Shown: positions 17,066-26,039, counted from the stretch's first letter. The stretch is DNA of 64,000 nucleotides from Micromonospora orduensis (GCF_006228125.1 NZ_VDFY01000162.1:62001-126000); one strand, 5' to 3'. A program made the numbers and translations. The notes: a model not told the origin generated them from the letters alone.

Positions 17066-18334
17066 TCAGCTCACCGCGCCGGCGGGCTTCGCCTCGACGA
17101 GTTCGGCCGCGTCCGGCCTGGTCCGCTCACCCCAGCGCGCCACGGCCGGCATCAGCAGGGCCGGCAGGAGGAAGAACACGCCGAGTGCGAGCAGACCGGG
17201 CAGGCCAAGGCCCAGGACCACACCGAGGAGCAGCGCCGGAGCCATCACGGACCCCATGCCGCCGATGATCCCGCCGACGCCGTCGTACTGCCCCTGCGCG
17301 TGGGCCGGGGGCAGGCCCATGCCGAGGGCGAACCCGCCGGACGTGTGCATGATCTCGCCGAAGGTGTGCACGGCGACGGCCGCGACCACCATCAGCAGCG
17401 CCGCCCAGCTGGGCAGCCCCGCCGCGAGGCCCAGCAGCGAGCTGCTGAACAGGAAGAACACGCCGGCGCGTCGCCACGCGTTGCCGCCCTGGCGGAGAGT
17501 CTTCACCTCACCGCCGAGACGGACCTGGAGCATGATGATCAGAATCGTGTTGATCACCAGGGACAGCGGGATGGCCCAGCGCGGCGCGTTCGTCTCCTCG
17601 ACCACCCACAGCGGAAGCAGCAGCGTGAGGACGTAGAACTGCGGGTGGATGGCAGCCGCGAGCACCGCGAACGAGACGTACGGACGATCACGCAACGCGA
17701 TCCAGCGCGGCCCGGTGGCCGGCTTCGGAAGGGGCGGGTAACTCGGCAGCCTGGTGAGCACCGCCCAGGCGACCAGGAAGCTGATCACGTCGAGGACGAT
17801 GAGCGTCTTGAACGCGGTCGCCGTGCCGAGCTGGATCGCGATACCGCCGGGGATCAGGCCGAGCGACAGGCCCAGATTCGTGATGGCGTGGATCGAGGAT
17901 CGGTAGCCGGCCGCCTCGTCGCCGGCCACCCGTCGCAGCAACGCTCCCTCGGCCGTCGCGACCGCACTCGACGCCACCGCGTGCACGGTGGCGGCGAGGA
18001 GGAACGTGACGAAGTTGTTGATGAAGAGGAAGGCGAACATCGCGGCGGCGTCCAGCAGCAGCACCGCCTTGACCACTTCGAGCGGGCCACGCCGGTCGGC
18101 CATCTCACCGACCATGAGACCCGTCACCAGGGTGACCAGAGCCGCGGCGGTCAGACCGACCCCGACCTGCGCGGCGGGCAGGTCGACGATTCGGGTGAAG
18201 TACAACGGCAGACTTCCCAGCAGCAGCCCACTTCCGAATGTGGTGATGAGCGTGGCCAGCGCGTACGAGCGCCTGGGGCCCGGCTCGGTGGGAAAAAGGG
18301 AGCTGACTACGCGAACTGGATTCCATCGCGGCAT
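17066..18334 (-). CDS. MFS transporter, probable self-resistance exporter
   Basis: A protein of 422 residues with about 12 hydrophobic segments. The loop between helices 2 and 3 reads GEMADRRGPLEVVK, the MFS motif A equivalent. It is likely a proton-driven drug exporter in the cytoplasmic membrane. ATG at 18334 has GGAGG upstream (GGAGGCGGAGCC). The longer open frame reads through the DUF899 gene and is not real. Enediyne clusters carry such exporters (SgcB in C-1027), and it is the only clear efflux gene in the window. Substrate assignment is inferred from context. Confidence 0.88.
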   Translation of the reverse strand: MPRWNPVRVVSSLFPTEPGPRRSYALATLITTFGSGLLLGSLPLYFTRIVDLPAAQVGVGLTAAALVTLVTGLMVGEMADRRGPLEVVKAVLLLDAAAMFAFLFINNFVTFLLAATVHAVASSAVATAEGALLRRVAGDEAAGYRSSIHAITNLGLSLGLIPGGIAIQLGTATAFKTLIVLDVISFLVAWAVLTRLPSYPPLPKPATGPRWIALRDRPYVSFAVLAAAIHPQFYVLTLLLPLWVVEETNAPRWAIPLSLVINTILIIMLQVRLGGEVKTLRQGGNAWRRAGVFFLFSSSLLGLAAGLPSWAALLMVVAAVAVHTFGEIMHTSGGFALGMGLPPAHAQGQYDGVGGIIGGMGSVMAPALLLGVVLGLGLPGLLALGVFFLLPALLMPAVARWGERTRPDAAELVEAKPAGAVS

Positions 18335-18477
18335 GGCTCCGCCTCCGATCTCTGTGTCGGTCGCTGGCAGCACGATCTCGGATCCGGCCTGCCGGTCACA
18401 TCTCCCGGATTGCCCGACGGTGTGGAGACCGAGCACGCGACCCGCAGACGATCGCGGGCTAGCTGGTCGGCGGCCGG

Positions 18478-19164
18478 CTACACCCGGCCGCCGAGGGCGG
18501 TCAGCCCGAGCAGGCTGTCGGCCTGGCTGAGCTCCTCGACGCCGCGGTCGTAGACGGAGTAGGTGTGGAAGATGTTCCCGTTGTCCTGGATGAAGCAGCT
18601 CAGGCCGACGATCTCGACAGGCGTCTCGCTCACGACCAGCTCGATGGGCGTGCCGGCGGCCAGGATCTCCTCCTTGGACTCGAAGTTGTACATCACCGGG
18701 GCGACGCGCTCGTCGAGCGTGACGTGGAAGTCGTAGTTGAAGTCGCTGCCGAACGACGAGTACCACGGGAAGGGCAACCGCCTCCATTCCCTGCTGGCCC
18801 GCAGCTTGGCCAGCGAGGCCCGGGACACGGCGACGAACGCGGTGTCGCTCGCCCGCACGGCCGCGAGCACCCCCGGGTGGAGCCGACCCGAGAAGGCCGA
18901 GCAGCTCGGGCACGCGTCGTCCCAGGTCGGGTCGAACATGAGGTGGAAGACGATCAGCTGGCGACAGCCCTCGAACAGCTCCGGCAGGCTCACCGGCCCG
19001 CGCGCGCCCTGGAAGACGTAGTCCTTCTCGATCCGTACCATCGGCAGCCGACGGCGAGCGGCGACCAGCGCGGCATGCCGCGGGGCGAGCTGTTGCTCCG
19101 TGGCGAGAAGCTCCCTACGGGCCGTCAGCCACTGATCGCGGGAGACCACCTGCGGCAACACCAT
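18478..19164 (-). CDS. DUF899 thioredoxin-fold protein
   Basis: A protein of 228 residues of the DUF899 family: VSRDQWLTARRELLATEQQL at the N-terminus, then FHLMFDPTWDDACPSCSAF with a CxxC pair, then FGSDFNYDFHVTLDE. The fold is thioredoxin-like and the biochemical role of the family is not known. Two ATG codons lie close together (19170 and 19164). The second has GAAGAGGAG at 6 nt and is chosen. It may be co-transcribed with the MFS gene 143 nt downstream and is divergent from an AraC-type regulator. A role in oxidative protection of the producer is possible but speculative. Confidence 0.82.
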   Translation of the reverse strand: MVLPQVVSRDQWLTARRELLATEQQLAPRHAALVAARRRLPMVRIEKDYVFQGARGPVSLPELFEGCRQLIVFHLMFDPTWDDACPSCSAFSGRLHPGVLAAVRASDTAFVAVSRASLAKLRASREWRRLPFPWYSSFGSDFNYDFHVTLDERVAPVMYNFESKEEILAAGTPIELVVSETPVEIVGLSCFIQDNGNIFHTYSVYDRGVEELSQADSLLGLTALGGRV

Positions 19165-19536
19165 GAGCATCTCCTCTTCGGTCGACGGCGCCCTCAGAGG
19201 CGCCGAACCTCGACTGCCCGCCCACATCGTCGCTTCGGGGTCGGTCTGCCGATGCCCCCGAGTCCACGGGAGCAGCCGTGGACCCGTCGGGTGTCAGGGG
19301 GTTGGGGGGCCCGTTCCGGGCGCCGGGTGGGCAGGACGTCGGCCGGTGTGCAGGGCCTCACAGCATGCCGGATCACGACCCGTCCGTCCACAGTAGAGCC
19401 AGCGACGGATTGGGTCGGGCTCTCGGCGCGGGCCTCAGCCGGCCTCGACCACGGCCCCATCCGAGCCCGACCGGCTCTCGAGGTCACCCGTGCAGAGTGA
19501 TGACGGATCGTGTTGCTCCGCTCACGGAGGCCCCTC
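19165..19536. promoter_or_regulatory. Divergent promoter region with a palindromic operator candidate
   Basis: 372 nt between the DUF899 gene and the AraC-type regulator gene, without a credible gene. It contains an 8-bp inverted repeat, GTCCACGG (19262-19269) with CCGTGGAC (19276-19283), 6-nt spacer, flanked by further imperfect CCCGA/TCGGG symmetry. It is a candidate binding site for the adjacent regulator. Confidence 0.45.
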
Positions 19537-20334
19537 ATGAACAGTGCCATCAAATCCGCCATCGCGCGCATCTGGGAGGGCTACAGCGAGCCGCTGTCGC
19601 TCGACGAGATCGCGAGGAGCGCAATCCTCAGCAGGTTCCACTTCTCCCGCGTGTTCCGCGCCGCCACCCGGGTCTCCCCCGGGAGGTACCTGTCGGCGGT
19701 CCGCATCTACCAGGCCAAACGCCTGCTCGCCACCACCTCGATGAGCGTCACGGACATCTCCCTGGCGGTCGGCTTCAACAGCCTGGGGTCGTTCACGAAC
19801 CACTTCACCGACAGCGTGGGAACCTCACCCAGCCGGTTCAGACGAATGTGGACCGAGGGCATCCGTGGGACACCCCAGCCCGAGGATCGGGCACTGCCCG
19901 AGTCGGGCACCATCACCGGCACCGTCACCCTGCCGGCCGGGTATGCCACGGCCCGGGTCTACATCGGCGCGTTCGACACCCCGATCATCCAGCGGCGGCC
20001 GGCGGCCTGGACCGTCGTCGAGGCCGAGGCCGGCACGAAGGCACGCTACTGCCTGCCCGACGTCTCCCCCGGGCAGTGGTTCGTCCGGGCTGTGGCGACG
20101 GCGGACAGCGTCGACCCGGAGCCCTGGACCCGGCGCTCGCTGCTCCTGGGCGACGTCGATCCGGTCACCGTGACGGACAGGTCCACAAGCATGGTCGGCA
20201 TCGCGTTGCGGCCGAAGCGGACGACGGACCTGCCCATCCTCTACGCGATTCCCGACCTGGAGGCTCACCGTCCGGGCCGTGCCGTTCGGGCCGAGGCGGG
20301 CCGTACCGCCGAACTGGCACCCCGAGGCAGGTAG
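19537..20334 (+). CDS. AraC-family transcriptional regulator with N-terminal DNA-binding domain
   Basis: A protein of 265 residues. The AraC helix-turn-helix pair is at the N-terminus: SLDEIARSAILSRFHFSRVF (residues about 22-41) and SVTDISLAVGFNSLGSFTNHF (about 70-90), ending TSPSRFR. The remaining 160 residues form a beta-rich part (GTITGTVTLPAGYATARVYIGAFD) that may sense a ligand. This order, DNA-binding first, is the reverse of classic AraC. ATG at 19537 follows GGAGG. It is the only clear regulator near the enediyne genes besides the HxlR protein, and it faces the DUF899/exporter unit, which it may control. Confidence 0.88.
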   Translation: MNSAIKSAIARIWEGYSEPLSLDEIARSAILSRFHFSRVFRAATRVSPGRYLSAVRIYQAKRLLATTSMSVTDISLAVGFNSLGSFTNHFTDSVGTSPSRFRRMWTEGIRGTPQPEDRALPESGTITGTVTLPAGYATARVYIGAFDTPIIQRRPAAWTVVEAEAGTKARYCLPDVSPGQWFVRAVATADSVDPEPWTRRSLLLGDVDPVTVTDRSTSMVGIALRPKRTTDLPILYAIPDLEAHRPGRAVRAEAGRTAELAPRGR

Positions 20335-20429
20335 CGCGACGCGCGTCGGGACCGGTCGCGCGACGCGCGCCGGTTCCCGTCGCCGCGCGAAGGGCCCCAC
20401 CACCCCGGCGACGCCCGGATACACAGAAA

Positions 20430-20474
20430 GGTCCGCCTCCGCGGGCGCCCTCGGGGCGCCCGCGGAGGCGGACC
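20430..20474. terminator. Perfect 20-bp hairpin with U-tract on the minus side
   Basis: Arms 20430-20449 and 20455-20474 pair perfectly around a 5-nt loop. On the leftward transcript the stem is followed by CTTTC, so it best serves the DinB-like gene ending at 20484. It may also stop the regulator gene. Confidence 0.88.
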
Positions 20475-20483
20475 TCGGTGTAC

Positions 20484-21281
20484 CTACCGCTTGGCGAACT
20501 GACCGGGACGGCGTCCCGGCCCGGCCGGGCCCCGGTAGGCCTGGGCGACGTCGAGCCAGCGGTCGGCCTCCTCGCCCTGCGCGGTCAGGGACAGGTCGTC
20601 GCGGTGTCGACGGCGGCTGACCAGCAGGGCGAAGTCGACGGCCGGGCCGGTCACCCGCTGGGTCGCGTCCGGCGGCCCGAACTCCCAGACCACACCCGAG
20701 GGACCGGTCAACTCGACCCGGAACTCCTGCGTCGGCGGCGTCAACCCGTGCGCGTGGTAGCCGAAGTCGCGGGTACGGAAGCCGAACCAGGCCAGGTGGC
20801 CGATCCGGTCGGTCAGCTCACGGGTACGCCCGAGCGCGTCGGCGATGTCCTGCCCGTGGCCGAACAGCTCCATCATGCCGGCCGCGGCCAGCACCGACGG
20901 CGGCAACGGGGTGACCAGCCACGGGACGGTGCCCGTCGGATCGACTGCGGCCAGCGCCTTGGCGGCCGTGTTGCGTTCCTGCCGCCACCTGTCCACGAGC
21001 GCGTCGGTGGGCAGCTCCATGTACGCGGTCAGGGCGTTGTCCACCGCAGCCTGGAAGTCACGCTTGGCGTCGGCCACGTGCTCGGCGAAGGCGTCCGGCT
21101 GGGTCGCCGACAGGGCGGCCAGGTGGGACACGAAGGTCAGGTGGGCGATCTGGTGCTTGACCGTCCAGCCCGGCGCCGGCGTGTCCGTGGACCACTGAGC
21201 CGGGCTCAGCCCGGTCACCAGGGCCTCGACGTCGTCGCCGTCGGCGATCAGGTCATCGTAGACACTCGTCTGGTTCGACAT
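20484..21281 (-). CDS. TIGR03084-type DinB-fold protein
   Basis: A protein of 265 residues. The N-terminal DinB-like four-helix bundle carries metal-ligand type histidines in GWTVKHQIAHLTFV and in MELFGHGQDIADAL, as in mycothiol-dependent maleylpyruvate isomerases. The C-terminal half (FRVELTGPSGVVWEFGPP) is a small beta domain. Members of this family (TIGR03084) are often encoded near enediyne and polyketide genes. Their reaction is not established; mycothiol-dependent isomerisation or conjugation is possible. ATG at 21281 has AGGAGG at 4 nt. It is the last gene of a four-gene leftward operon, 19 nt after the GMC oxidoreductase. Confidence 0.83.
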   Translation of the reverse strand: MSNQTSVYDDLIADGDDVEALVTGLSPAQWSTDTPAPGWTVKHQIAHLTFVSHLAALSATQPDAFAEHVADAKRDFQAAVDNALTAYMELPTDALVDRWRQERNTAAKALAAVDPTGTVPWLVTPLPPSVLAAAGMMELFGHGQDIADALGRTRELTDRIGHLAWFGFRTRDFGYHAHGLTPPTQEFRVELTGPSGVVWEFGPPDATQRVTGPAVDFALLVSRRRHRDDLSLTAQGEEADRWLDVAQAYRGPAGPGRRPGQFAKR

Positions 21282-21300
21282 GGATCCTCCTGATGTTCAC

Positions 21301-22974
21301 CTAAACCGAAGGGACTGACACGGGCTGGCCGTCACGGCCGTTCACCGCCACCGGTGTCCGCCGGCTGACCCGCTCCCCCGGCGGCAGCGACCCGAGATAC
21401 CGGACGTCGACGCCACGGGACTGGGCGGCCCGGACGATGTGGGGCACGGCGCGCTCGGCGATCGCGGCGATGGTGAACGCGGGATTGACAGTCAACGCCC
21501 CGGGCACGGCCGAGCCGTCGGTCACGAAGATCCCCGGGTGGTCGCGCAACTCGTTCGTGTCGTCCAGGGCCGAGGTCTCCGGGTCGTCGCCCATCCGGCA
21601 CGACGCCAGCGGATGCACGGTGTACGCCCCGATGACCTCGTTGGTCCAGGGCATCACCCGGGCGAGACCGTCGCGCTCCAGGATGTCGCGGATGTCCGCG
21701 TCGGCCAGAGCCCACCCGTTGCGGGTGTTGGCGGTCGGCTCGTACCGCAGGTTGCCCCGGCTGAGCATCTGCATGGAGATGCGGTCGGCGTTGCCGGTCT
21801 CCGGAGGAGGACCGAAGACGCCTTCGTTGTCGTCCTCCGACATGATGAAGATCGTCAGCCACGACTGCCAGCGCCGCAGGATCTCCTTCTTGTCCAACCC
21901 GAACCAGCTCGGTCCCTGGGCGTCGGGCGCCTGCGCGAGGATGGTGCCGAACCCGGGCGGGAAGTACAGCTGCTCCAGCGAGTAGCGGCTGAACTCGGGC
22001 AGCGAGCCGTCGAGGCGGTCCCAGCTGGCGGCGGACGGCCCCCGGCCGATCTGGTTGGCCGCGTACGCCAGGCCGTCGCCCCGATCGAGTCCCAGGACGT
22101 CACGGACCCGGTCCTCGTTGAGGATGGCCGTGTTGAGCCGCTCGCCGTTGCCGGAGAAGTAGCGCCCGACAGCGGGTGGCATCGCCCCGAGGGTCTCCTC
22201 GGACCGCTGCAGGATGACCGGGGTCGCCGCGGCGCCGGCCGCGACCACCACGAGTTTGGCCTCGATCACACCCTCGTCGACCTGCACCCGGTAGTCGACC
22301 GGGTCGACCACTGTGTAGCGGACCAGGAAGTCACCGTCGGCGGACCGCTCGATGCGCTGCACCTCGTGCAGGGGCCGGATCTGGGCGCCGTGGTCGACCG
22401 CCGCCGGCAGGTAGTTGAGCAGTAGCGACCGCTTGGCGTCGAACTTGCAGCCGGACATCATCCAGTTGCAGTTGGTGCACAGGTCGGTGTCGATCGCCGC
22501 CGCGACCGGATTGGCCGTACGACCGGCGTGGTCACAGGCCGCGGCGAACACGCCGCCGGCGTACGTGACGTCTTCCCACTTGCTCTGGGTGATGGGCAGG
22601 GCCTGCGCCACCCGGTCGTACCAGGGCTCCAGCGTGTCCCTGGTGATGGACTTCGGCCACATCCGCCGGCCGATGCTGCCCTCGCGTTCGAACACGAAGC
22701 GCGGGGCGCGGGGCATGGCCGCGAAGTAGACGACGCTGCCGCCGCCGACGCAGTTGCCGCCCAGCACGTTCATCCCCTCGCCCATGGTGAACTCGAACAC
22801 CCGGGTCGACGACGAACCGAACTTGAAGTCGTGCTCGAACTCGTCGGCGGTCAGCCACGGGCCGCGTTCCAGGACGACGACCGAGGCGCCGCCGGCCGCC
22901 AGGTGGTACGCGGGAATCGCGCCGCCGAAGCCGCTGCCGATGACCAGGACATCGGTCCGTTCGTGGGCTGTCAC
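21301..22974 (-). CDS. GMC-family FAD oxidoreductase, enediyne E9-like
   Basis: A protein of 557 residues. The FAD motif VLVIGSGFGGAIPAYHL lies near the N-terminus, then GNCVGGGSVVYFAAMPR, and a C-terminal GMC segment HPLASCRMGDDP with the flavin-site histidine, followed by VTDGSAVPGALTVNPAFTIAAIAERA. A cysteine-rich stretch CTNCNWMMSGC lies mid-protein. GMC oxidases of this type (SgcE9) are conserved in nine-membered enediyne clusters and presumably oxidise the core. GTG at 22974 overlaps the stop of the preceding gene (GTGA) and has GAGAGGAG upstream, so the two products are coupled and probably form a complex. Confidence 0.9.
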   Translation of the reverse strand: MTAHERTDVLVIGSGFGGAIPAYHLAAGGASVVVLERGPWLTADEFEHDFKFGSSSTRVFEFTMGEGMNVLGGNCVGGGSVVYFAAMPRAPRFVFEREGSIGRRMWPKSITRDTLEPWYDRVAQALPITQSKWEDVTYAGGVFAAACDHAGRTANPVAAAIDTDLCTNCNWMMSGCKFDAKRSLLLNYLPAAVDHGAQIRPLHEVQRIERSADGDFLVRYTVVDPVDYRVQVDEGVIEAKLVVVAAGAAATPVILQRSEETLGAMPPAVGRYFSGNGERLNTAILNEDRVRDVLGLDRGDGLAYAANQIGRGPSAASWDRLDGSLPEFSRYSLEQLYFPPGFGTILAQAPDAQGPSWFGLDKKEILRRWQSWLTIFIMSEDDNEGVFGPPPETGNADRISMQMLSRGNLRYEPTANTRNGWALADADIRDILERDGLARVMPWTNEVIGAYTVHPLASCRMGDDPETSALDDTNELRDHPGIFVTDGSAVPGALTVNPAFTIAAIAERAVPHIVRAAQSRGVDVRYLGSLPPGERVSRRTPVAVNGRDGQPVSVPSV

Positions 22975-23537
22975 TGCGGATCTCCTCTCGGGGTCGTCCG
23001 CGGGTGGATCGCGGCAAGGGCACGGCCATAGGAAAATCGGGGGAAGCGCCAGGCGCCGTCCGGGTCGGGCGGCATGAACCCCATCGAGGTCAAACCCGGA
23101 TGGCCCGAGGCCAGGGCGTCGGTCGTACTCATGTGGGCGCCGGTGTCCCAGGCCATGGCGCTGAACATGGCCAGCGCGACCCACAGCTCCTGCTCCGGGT
23201 GGCCCGGCGCCAGGAGTTCCCGGGCCAGGGCGATCCGGTCCGCGAAGGCCAGCGCCACGAAGGGCGGCACGGCGGGATCCAGGTCGAGACCGGTCCGGGC
23301 ACCGTAGTCGCGGGCGTGCTCGTTGAGCCCCTCGGCCAGGCTGTCCAGGGTGCCTGCCAGGCCGCCCTCCGGTGAGAGCATCAGGTCCACGGCTCCGGAG
23401 GCGACGGCGCCGCCTCCGCTGGCCGCGCCGGCGACCGCGCGGTCGCTCGGATCACGCCGCTCACCGGGAATGATGGTGTCGGCGTACGCCTCCAGGGTCA
23501 TCACCTGGTCGGCTGTCAGGGCGTCGAAGTTGTCCAC
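22971..23537 (-). CDS. GMC oxidoreductase partner (gluconate 2-dehydrogenase subunit 3-like / DUF5987)
   Basis: A protein of 188 residues. The N-terminal segment LTADQVMTLEAYADTIIPG is the signature of the small subunit of gluconate 2-dehydrogenase-type enzymes, in which it chaperones or pairs with the GMC flavoprotein. Here no twin-arginine signal is seen, so the pair probably works in the cytoplasm. GTG at 23537 follows AAGGAAGG. The gene overlaps the GMC gene by 4 nt and starts 10 nt after the SCP2 gene. The assignment rests on the N-terminal motif and context. Confidence 0.78.
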   Translation of the reverse strand: MDNFDALTADQVMTLEAYADTIIPGERRDPSDRAVAGAASGGGAVASGAVDLMLSPEGGLAGTLDSLAEGLNEHARDYGARTGLDLDPAVPPFVALAFADRIALARELLAPGHPEQELWVALAMFSAMAWDTGAHMSTTDALASGHPGLTSMGFMPPDPDGAWRFPRFSYGRALAAIHPRTTPRGDPQ

Positions 23538-23547
23538 GTACCTTCCT

Positions 23548-23994
23548 TTACGGCCGCGGCGTGTCGAACAGGCTGGGGAAACGCGTGGTGAGACCCAGGT
23601 CCCCGCGGGCCTTCATGCGGCCGCGCAGGAACAGGATCCTGGCGTTGGCGTTGCCGGTGACCATCCTGAGGAAGTCGACCGGACCGAGGGTCAGGGTCAG
23701 ACGGGCCGGGCGTGTGGGCTCCAGCGACGCCGTCAGCGTTCCCTGCGTGATGACCAGCTCCAGCGTGTCGGTGCCGCCGTCGGGGCGCCCGGTCACCTTC
23801 CAGTGCACCACCGCGTCGAGGTCGCCGGCCCGGTCGGCCCGGAAGACCGCGGGCAGGTCCTCGACGATGTCGTGCACGATCGACGCGCGGCGTGGTGACT
23901 GCATGAGGGCCAGCAGCTCGCCGGTGGAGGCGGCCTTGACCTGTCGGGCAAACGCGAGCCGGTCGTGCAGCGGGCTCGTGTCGACTGGGCTCAT
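23548..23994 (-). CDS. SCP2-like (sterol carrier) domain protein
   Basis: A protein of 148 residues with the SCP2 fold: VHDIVEDLPAVFRADRAGDLDAVVHWKVTG, then TLELVITQGTLTASLEPTRPARLTLTLGPVDFLRMVTGNANARILFLRGRMKARGDLGL, the usual ending of the domain. SCP2 proteins bind hydrophobic molecules and could shuttle or shield a polyene or enediyne intermediate. ATG at 23994 follows AGGAG, and the longer frame adds 13 residues without a better site. It is the first gene of the leftward four-gene operon, separated from the PPTase operon by a hairpin. Confidence 0.83.
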   Translation of the reverse strand: MSPVDTSPLHDRLAFARQVKAASTGELLALMQSPRRASIVHDIVEDLPAVFRADRAGDLDAVVHWKVTGRPDGGTDTLELVITQGTLTASLEPTRPARLTLTLGPVDFLRMVTGNANARILFLRGRMKARGDLGLTTRFPSLFDTPRP

Positions 23995-24129
23995 CCGTCG
24001 AATCTCCTGTCGGGGTGCGCCACGGGGTTCCACCGCCTGTCATCGGCGTCGGTGGGACCGAGGCGGTTCCCTCGACCATGGCACCGCCGGCCGTGCTCGG
24101 CCCTCTCCCACCGTGCCGTCCGCACGAAG

Positions 24130-24163
24130 ACGAGTGCCGGACGCCTGGGCGCCCGGCACTCGT
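24130..24163 (-). terminator. Hairpin terminator after the E4-E5-PPTase operon
   Basis: Perfect 11-bp arms (24130-24140 with 24153-24163) plus an inner CGCC/GGCG pairing, 27 nt past the PPTase stop codon. It separates that operon from the SCP2 operon. Confidence 0.75.
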
Positions 24164-24189
24164 GTCCCGTCTCGAACGGGGGGATCGCC

Positions 24190-24984
24190 CTATCGCACGG
24201 CGATTCGGGTACGGTCGCGGACGAGTTCGGCCGCGGTGGCGAACGCGTCCGCCCCGTCCAGCTCCCAGACCCGTACGGGCCGGGCCGACAGCACCGTCAC
24301 CGCTCCCACGTAACCCGGTTCGGGCCGCAGGTCCACCATCTGTGCCGTCTCGACCAGCTCCGGTCGGTCGGTGAAGCCGGTCAGCCGCACCTGTCCGTGT
24401 GACGCCCCCACGGTCACGTTCGACATCGGGGTCCGCAGCCCGTCACCTGTCGCCTTGAGCACCGACTCCTTGCGCGTCCAGCAGTGGTAGAAGGCCTGGA
24501 GTCGGGCCGATGGGTCCTCGATGGCGTCGAAGACCCGGCGCTCGGCCTCGCCGAACACGAATCCCAGCATGCTGTCCATGTCCACGTCGGGGTTCACCTG
24601 CTCCACGTCCACCCCGACCGGTCCGTGCTCGTACAGCGCGACCGCGACCCGGTCGCCGGAGTGCGAAAGGGAGACGTTCGGTGTGCCTCCCACGACCTCG
24701 GGGCGGCCGTGCAGCCGTCCGCAGTCCGGGCACTCCCGCCGCAGCCTGACATCGAAGGGATCACAACCGGCCCACCCGGCCACCGCGACCTTGACGAGCG
24801 CGGTGGCCGAGGTGAACCGTCGTCGTGCCACGACGTTGTGGAACGACTCGGCGCGGGCCCGTTCCGGTTCGCTGAGCAGCTCCTCGCACCAGTCGGGCGC
24901 ATCTCTCGGGTCGATGCACCACACGCAACAGTCCGTGGTGCGGACCGCCGCGCCGGTGTCGCCGCCCGGGACACCGATGGTCAA
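24190..24984 (-). CDS. Sfp-type 4'-phosphopantetheinyl transferase
   Basis: A protein of about 264 residues. The two catalytic motifs are clear: GVDVE (Asp126, Glu128) and WTRKESVLKATG (Lys172, Glu173, Lys177). A CPDC pair and NVSLSHSGD upstream fit the broad-range Sfp group. It transfers phosphopantetheine from CoA to carrier domains, here probably the free carrier protein, the carrier-condensation protein and the NRPS. The start is uncertain. TTG at 24984 lies 2 nt after the E5 stop and keeps the family N-terminus; GTG at 24924 is the next choice. The longer frame reads through the E5 gene and is not real. It is the last gene of the E4-E5 operon. Confidence 0.9.
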   Translation of the reverse strand: MTIGVPGGDTGAAVRTTDCCVWCIDPRDAPDWCEELLSEPERARAESFHNVVARRRFTSATALVKVAVAGWAGCDPFDVRLRRECPDCGRLHGRPEVVGGTPNVSLSHSGDRVAVALYEHGPVGVDVEQVNPDVDMDSMLGFVFGEAERRVFDAIEDPSARLQAFYHCWTRKESVLKATGDGLRTPMSNVTVGASHGQVRLTGFTDRPELVETAQMVDLRPEPGYVGAVTVLSARPVRVWELDGADAFATAAELVRDRTRIAVR

Positions 24985-24986
24985 CG

Positions 24987-26039
24987 TCAGCTCGCCGGTG
25001 CCGCCGCGGCGACCGCCGGCTGGCGGCGACGCTCCCGCAGCCACTTCAGCCACCACATGGCGCCCCGGCCCAGGCAGACGAGGGTCGTCGCGAAGAACAG
25101 GGTGTACACGATGTTGAACTGCATCAGCACGCCGTACACGACACCCACGCTCATCCCGAACATGAACTGGTGAAGCGGCCGGCTCGGGGTGGTACCGGGG
25201 TCGGTCACCATGTAGTTGGTGTAGAGAAGGAACGCCACACCGGTCATCGGCACCAGCGCGGCCCACAGGTTGACGTCCCAGACCCAGTGCCGCACCAGGG
25301 CCTGGATGACGAACGTGCCGACCCAGCCCAGGATCAGGGGCACCTTCTTGGTCAGGACGGCGTTCAGGACCGTACCGGCGGTCAGCAGGATGACCGGGAT
25401 CATGATCCGGAACACGTCCGGCACGTGCTCGGTGAAGTGGTACGGCGGGGCGATGTTGACCCAGGAGAACAGGACCAGGGCCATGGTGATGCCGAAGTTC
25501 GACGGATTCATGAAGTGCCGCATCCGCCCCTTGATCGGCGCGACGAGGACCGCCTTCTGACCGACACCGATCACCACGGCGAGGGCGATCGGCCAGAACC
25601 GGTCGTTCGCGTACAGCAGCATGTTGACCGCGAGTGTGGTGATGTAGGCCGGTAGCAGGAATGTGAACAACCCCCATGCGCCGTGTCCGGCGAAGGCGGG
25701 TGTGCTCCGCGTGGCCCACGCGGCGATCAGCGCGATCACGATCTCCAGGCCCAGACCGATGGCCAGGGCGAAGAACGGCCAGGCCCATGGCTGCTCGAAT
25801 CCGAGAACCGTGTAGCCCAGGATGTTGAAGATGCTCATCGAGATGGCGAAGTTCCGCAGCGCCAGGTAGCGCGGGTCCCGGCGGTCCACCCGCGGTGGCC
25901 GGCCGGCTCGCCTGTCCTCCGCGCGCCGCAGCGCCGGGGGCACCGGCACGTCCCTGGCCGGCGGTGGGAGGGTGATGGTGCTGGATAGGTGGTTCTGGCC
26001 GCGCCCGTCACCTGTCGAGACGCTGTCCGTCGCCGTCAT
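24987..26039 (-). CDS. Enediyne biosynthesis integral membrane protein, UnbU/E5 family
   Basis: A protein of 350 residues with a cytoplasmic, proline-rich N-terminus (about 55 residues) and about eight to ten hydrophobic segments, e.g. NFAISMSIFNILGYTVLGF and WPIALAVVIGVGQKAVLV. Conserved GRMRHFMNPSNFGI and YTNYMVTDPGTTPSRP loops resemble RnfD/NqrB-type proteins, which bind flavin covalently. E5 is part of the five-gene enediyne core set (E3, E4, E5, E, E10), and its exact role is unknown. ATG at 26039 overlaps the E4 stop (ATGA). Confidence 0.92.
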   Translation of the reverse strand: MTATDSVSTGDGRGQNHLSSTITLPPPARDVPVPPALRRAEDRRAGRPPRVDRRDPRYLALRNFAISMSIFNILGYTVLGFEQPWAWPFFALAIGLGLEIVIALIAAWATRSTPAFAGHGAWGLFTFLLPAYITTLAVNMLLYANDRFWPIALAVVIGVGQKAVLVAPIKGRMRHFMNPSNFGITMALVLFSWVNIAPPYHFTEHVPDVFRIMIPVILLTAGTVLNAVLTKKVPLILGWVGTFVIQALVRHWVWDVNLWAALVPMTGVAFLLYTNYMVTDPGTTPSRPLHQFMFGMSVGVVYGVLMQFNIVYTLFFATTLVCLGRGAMWWLKWLRERRRQPAVAAAAPAS

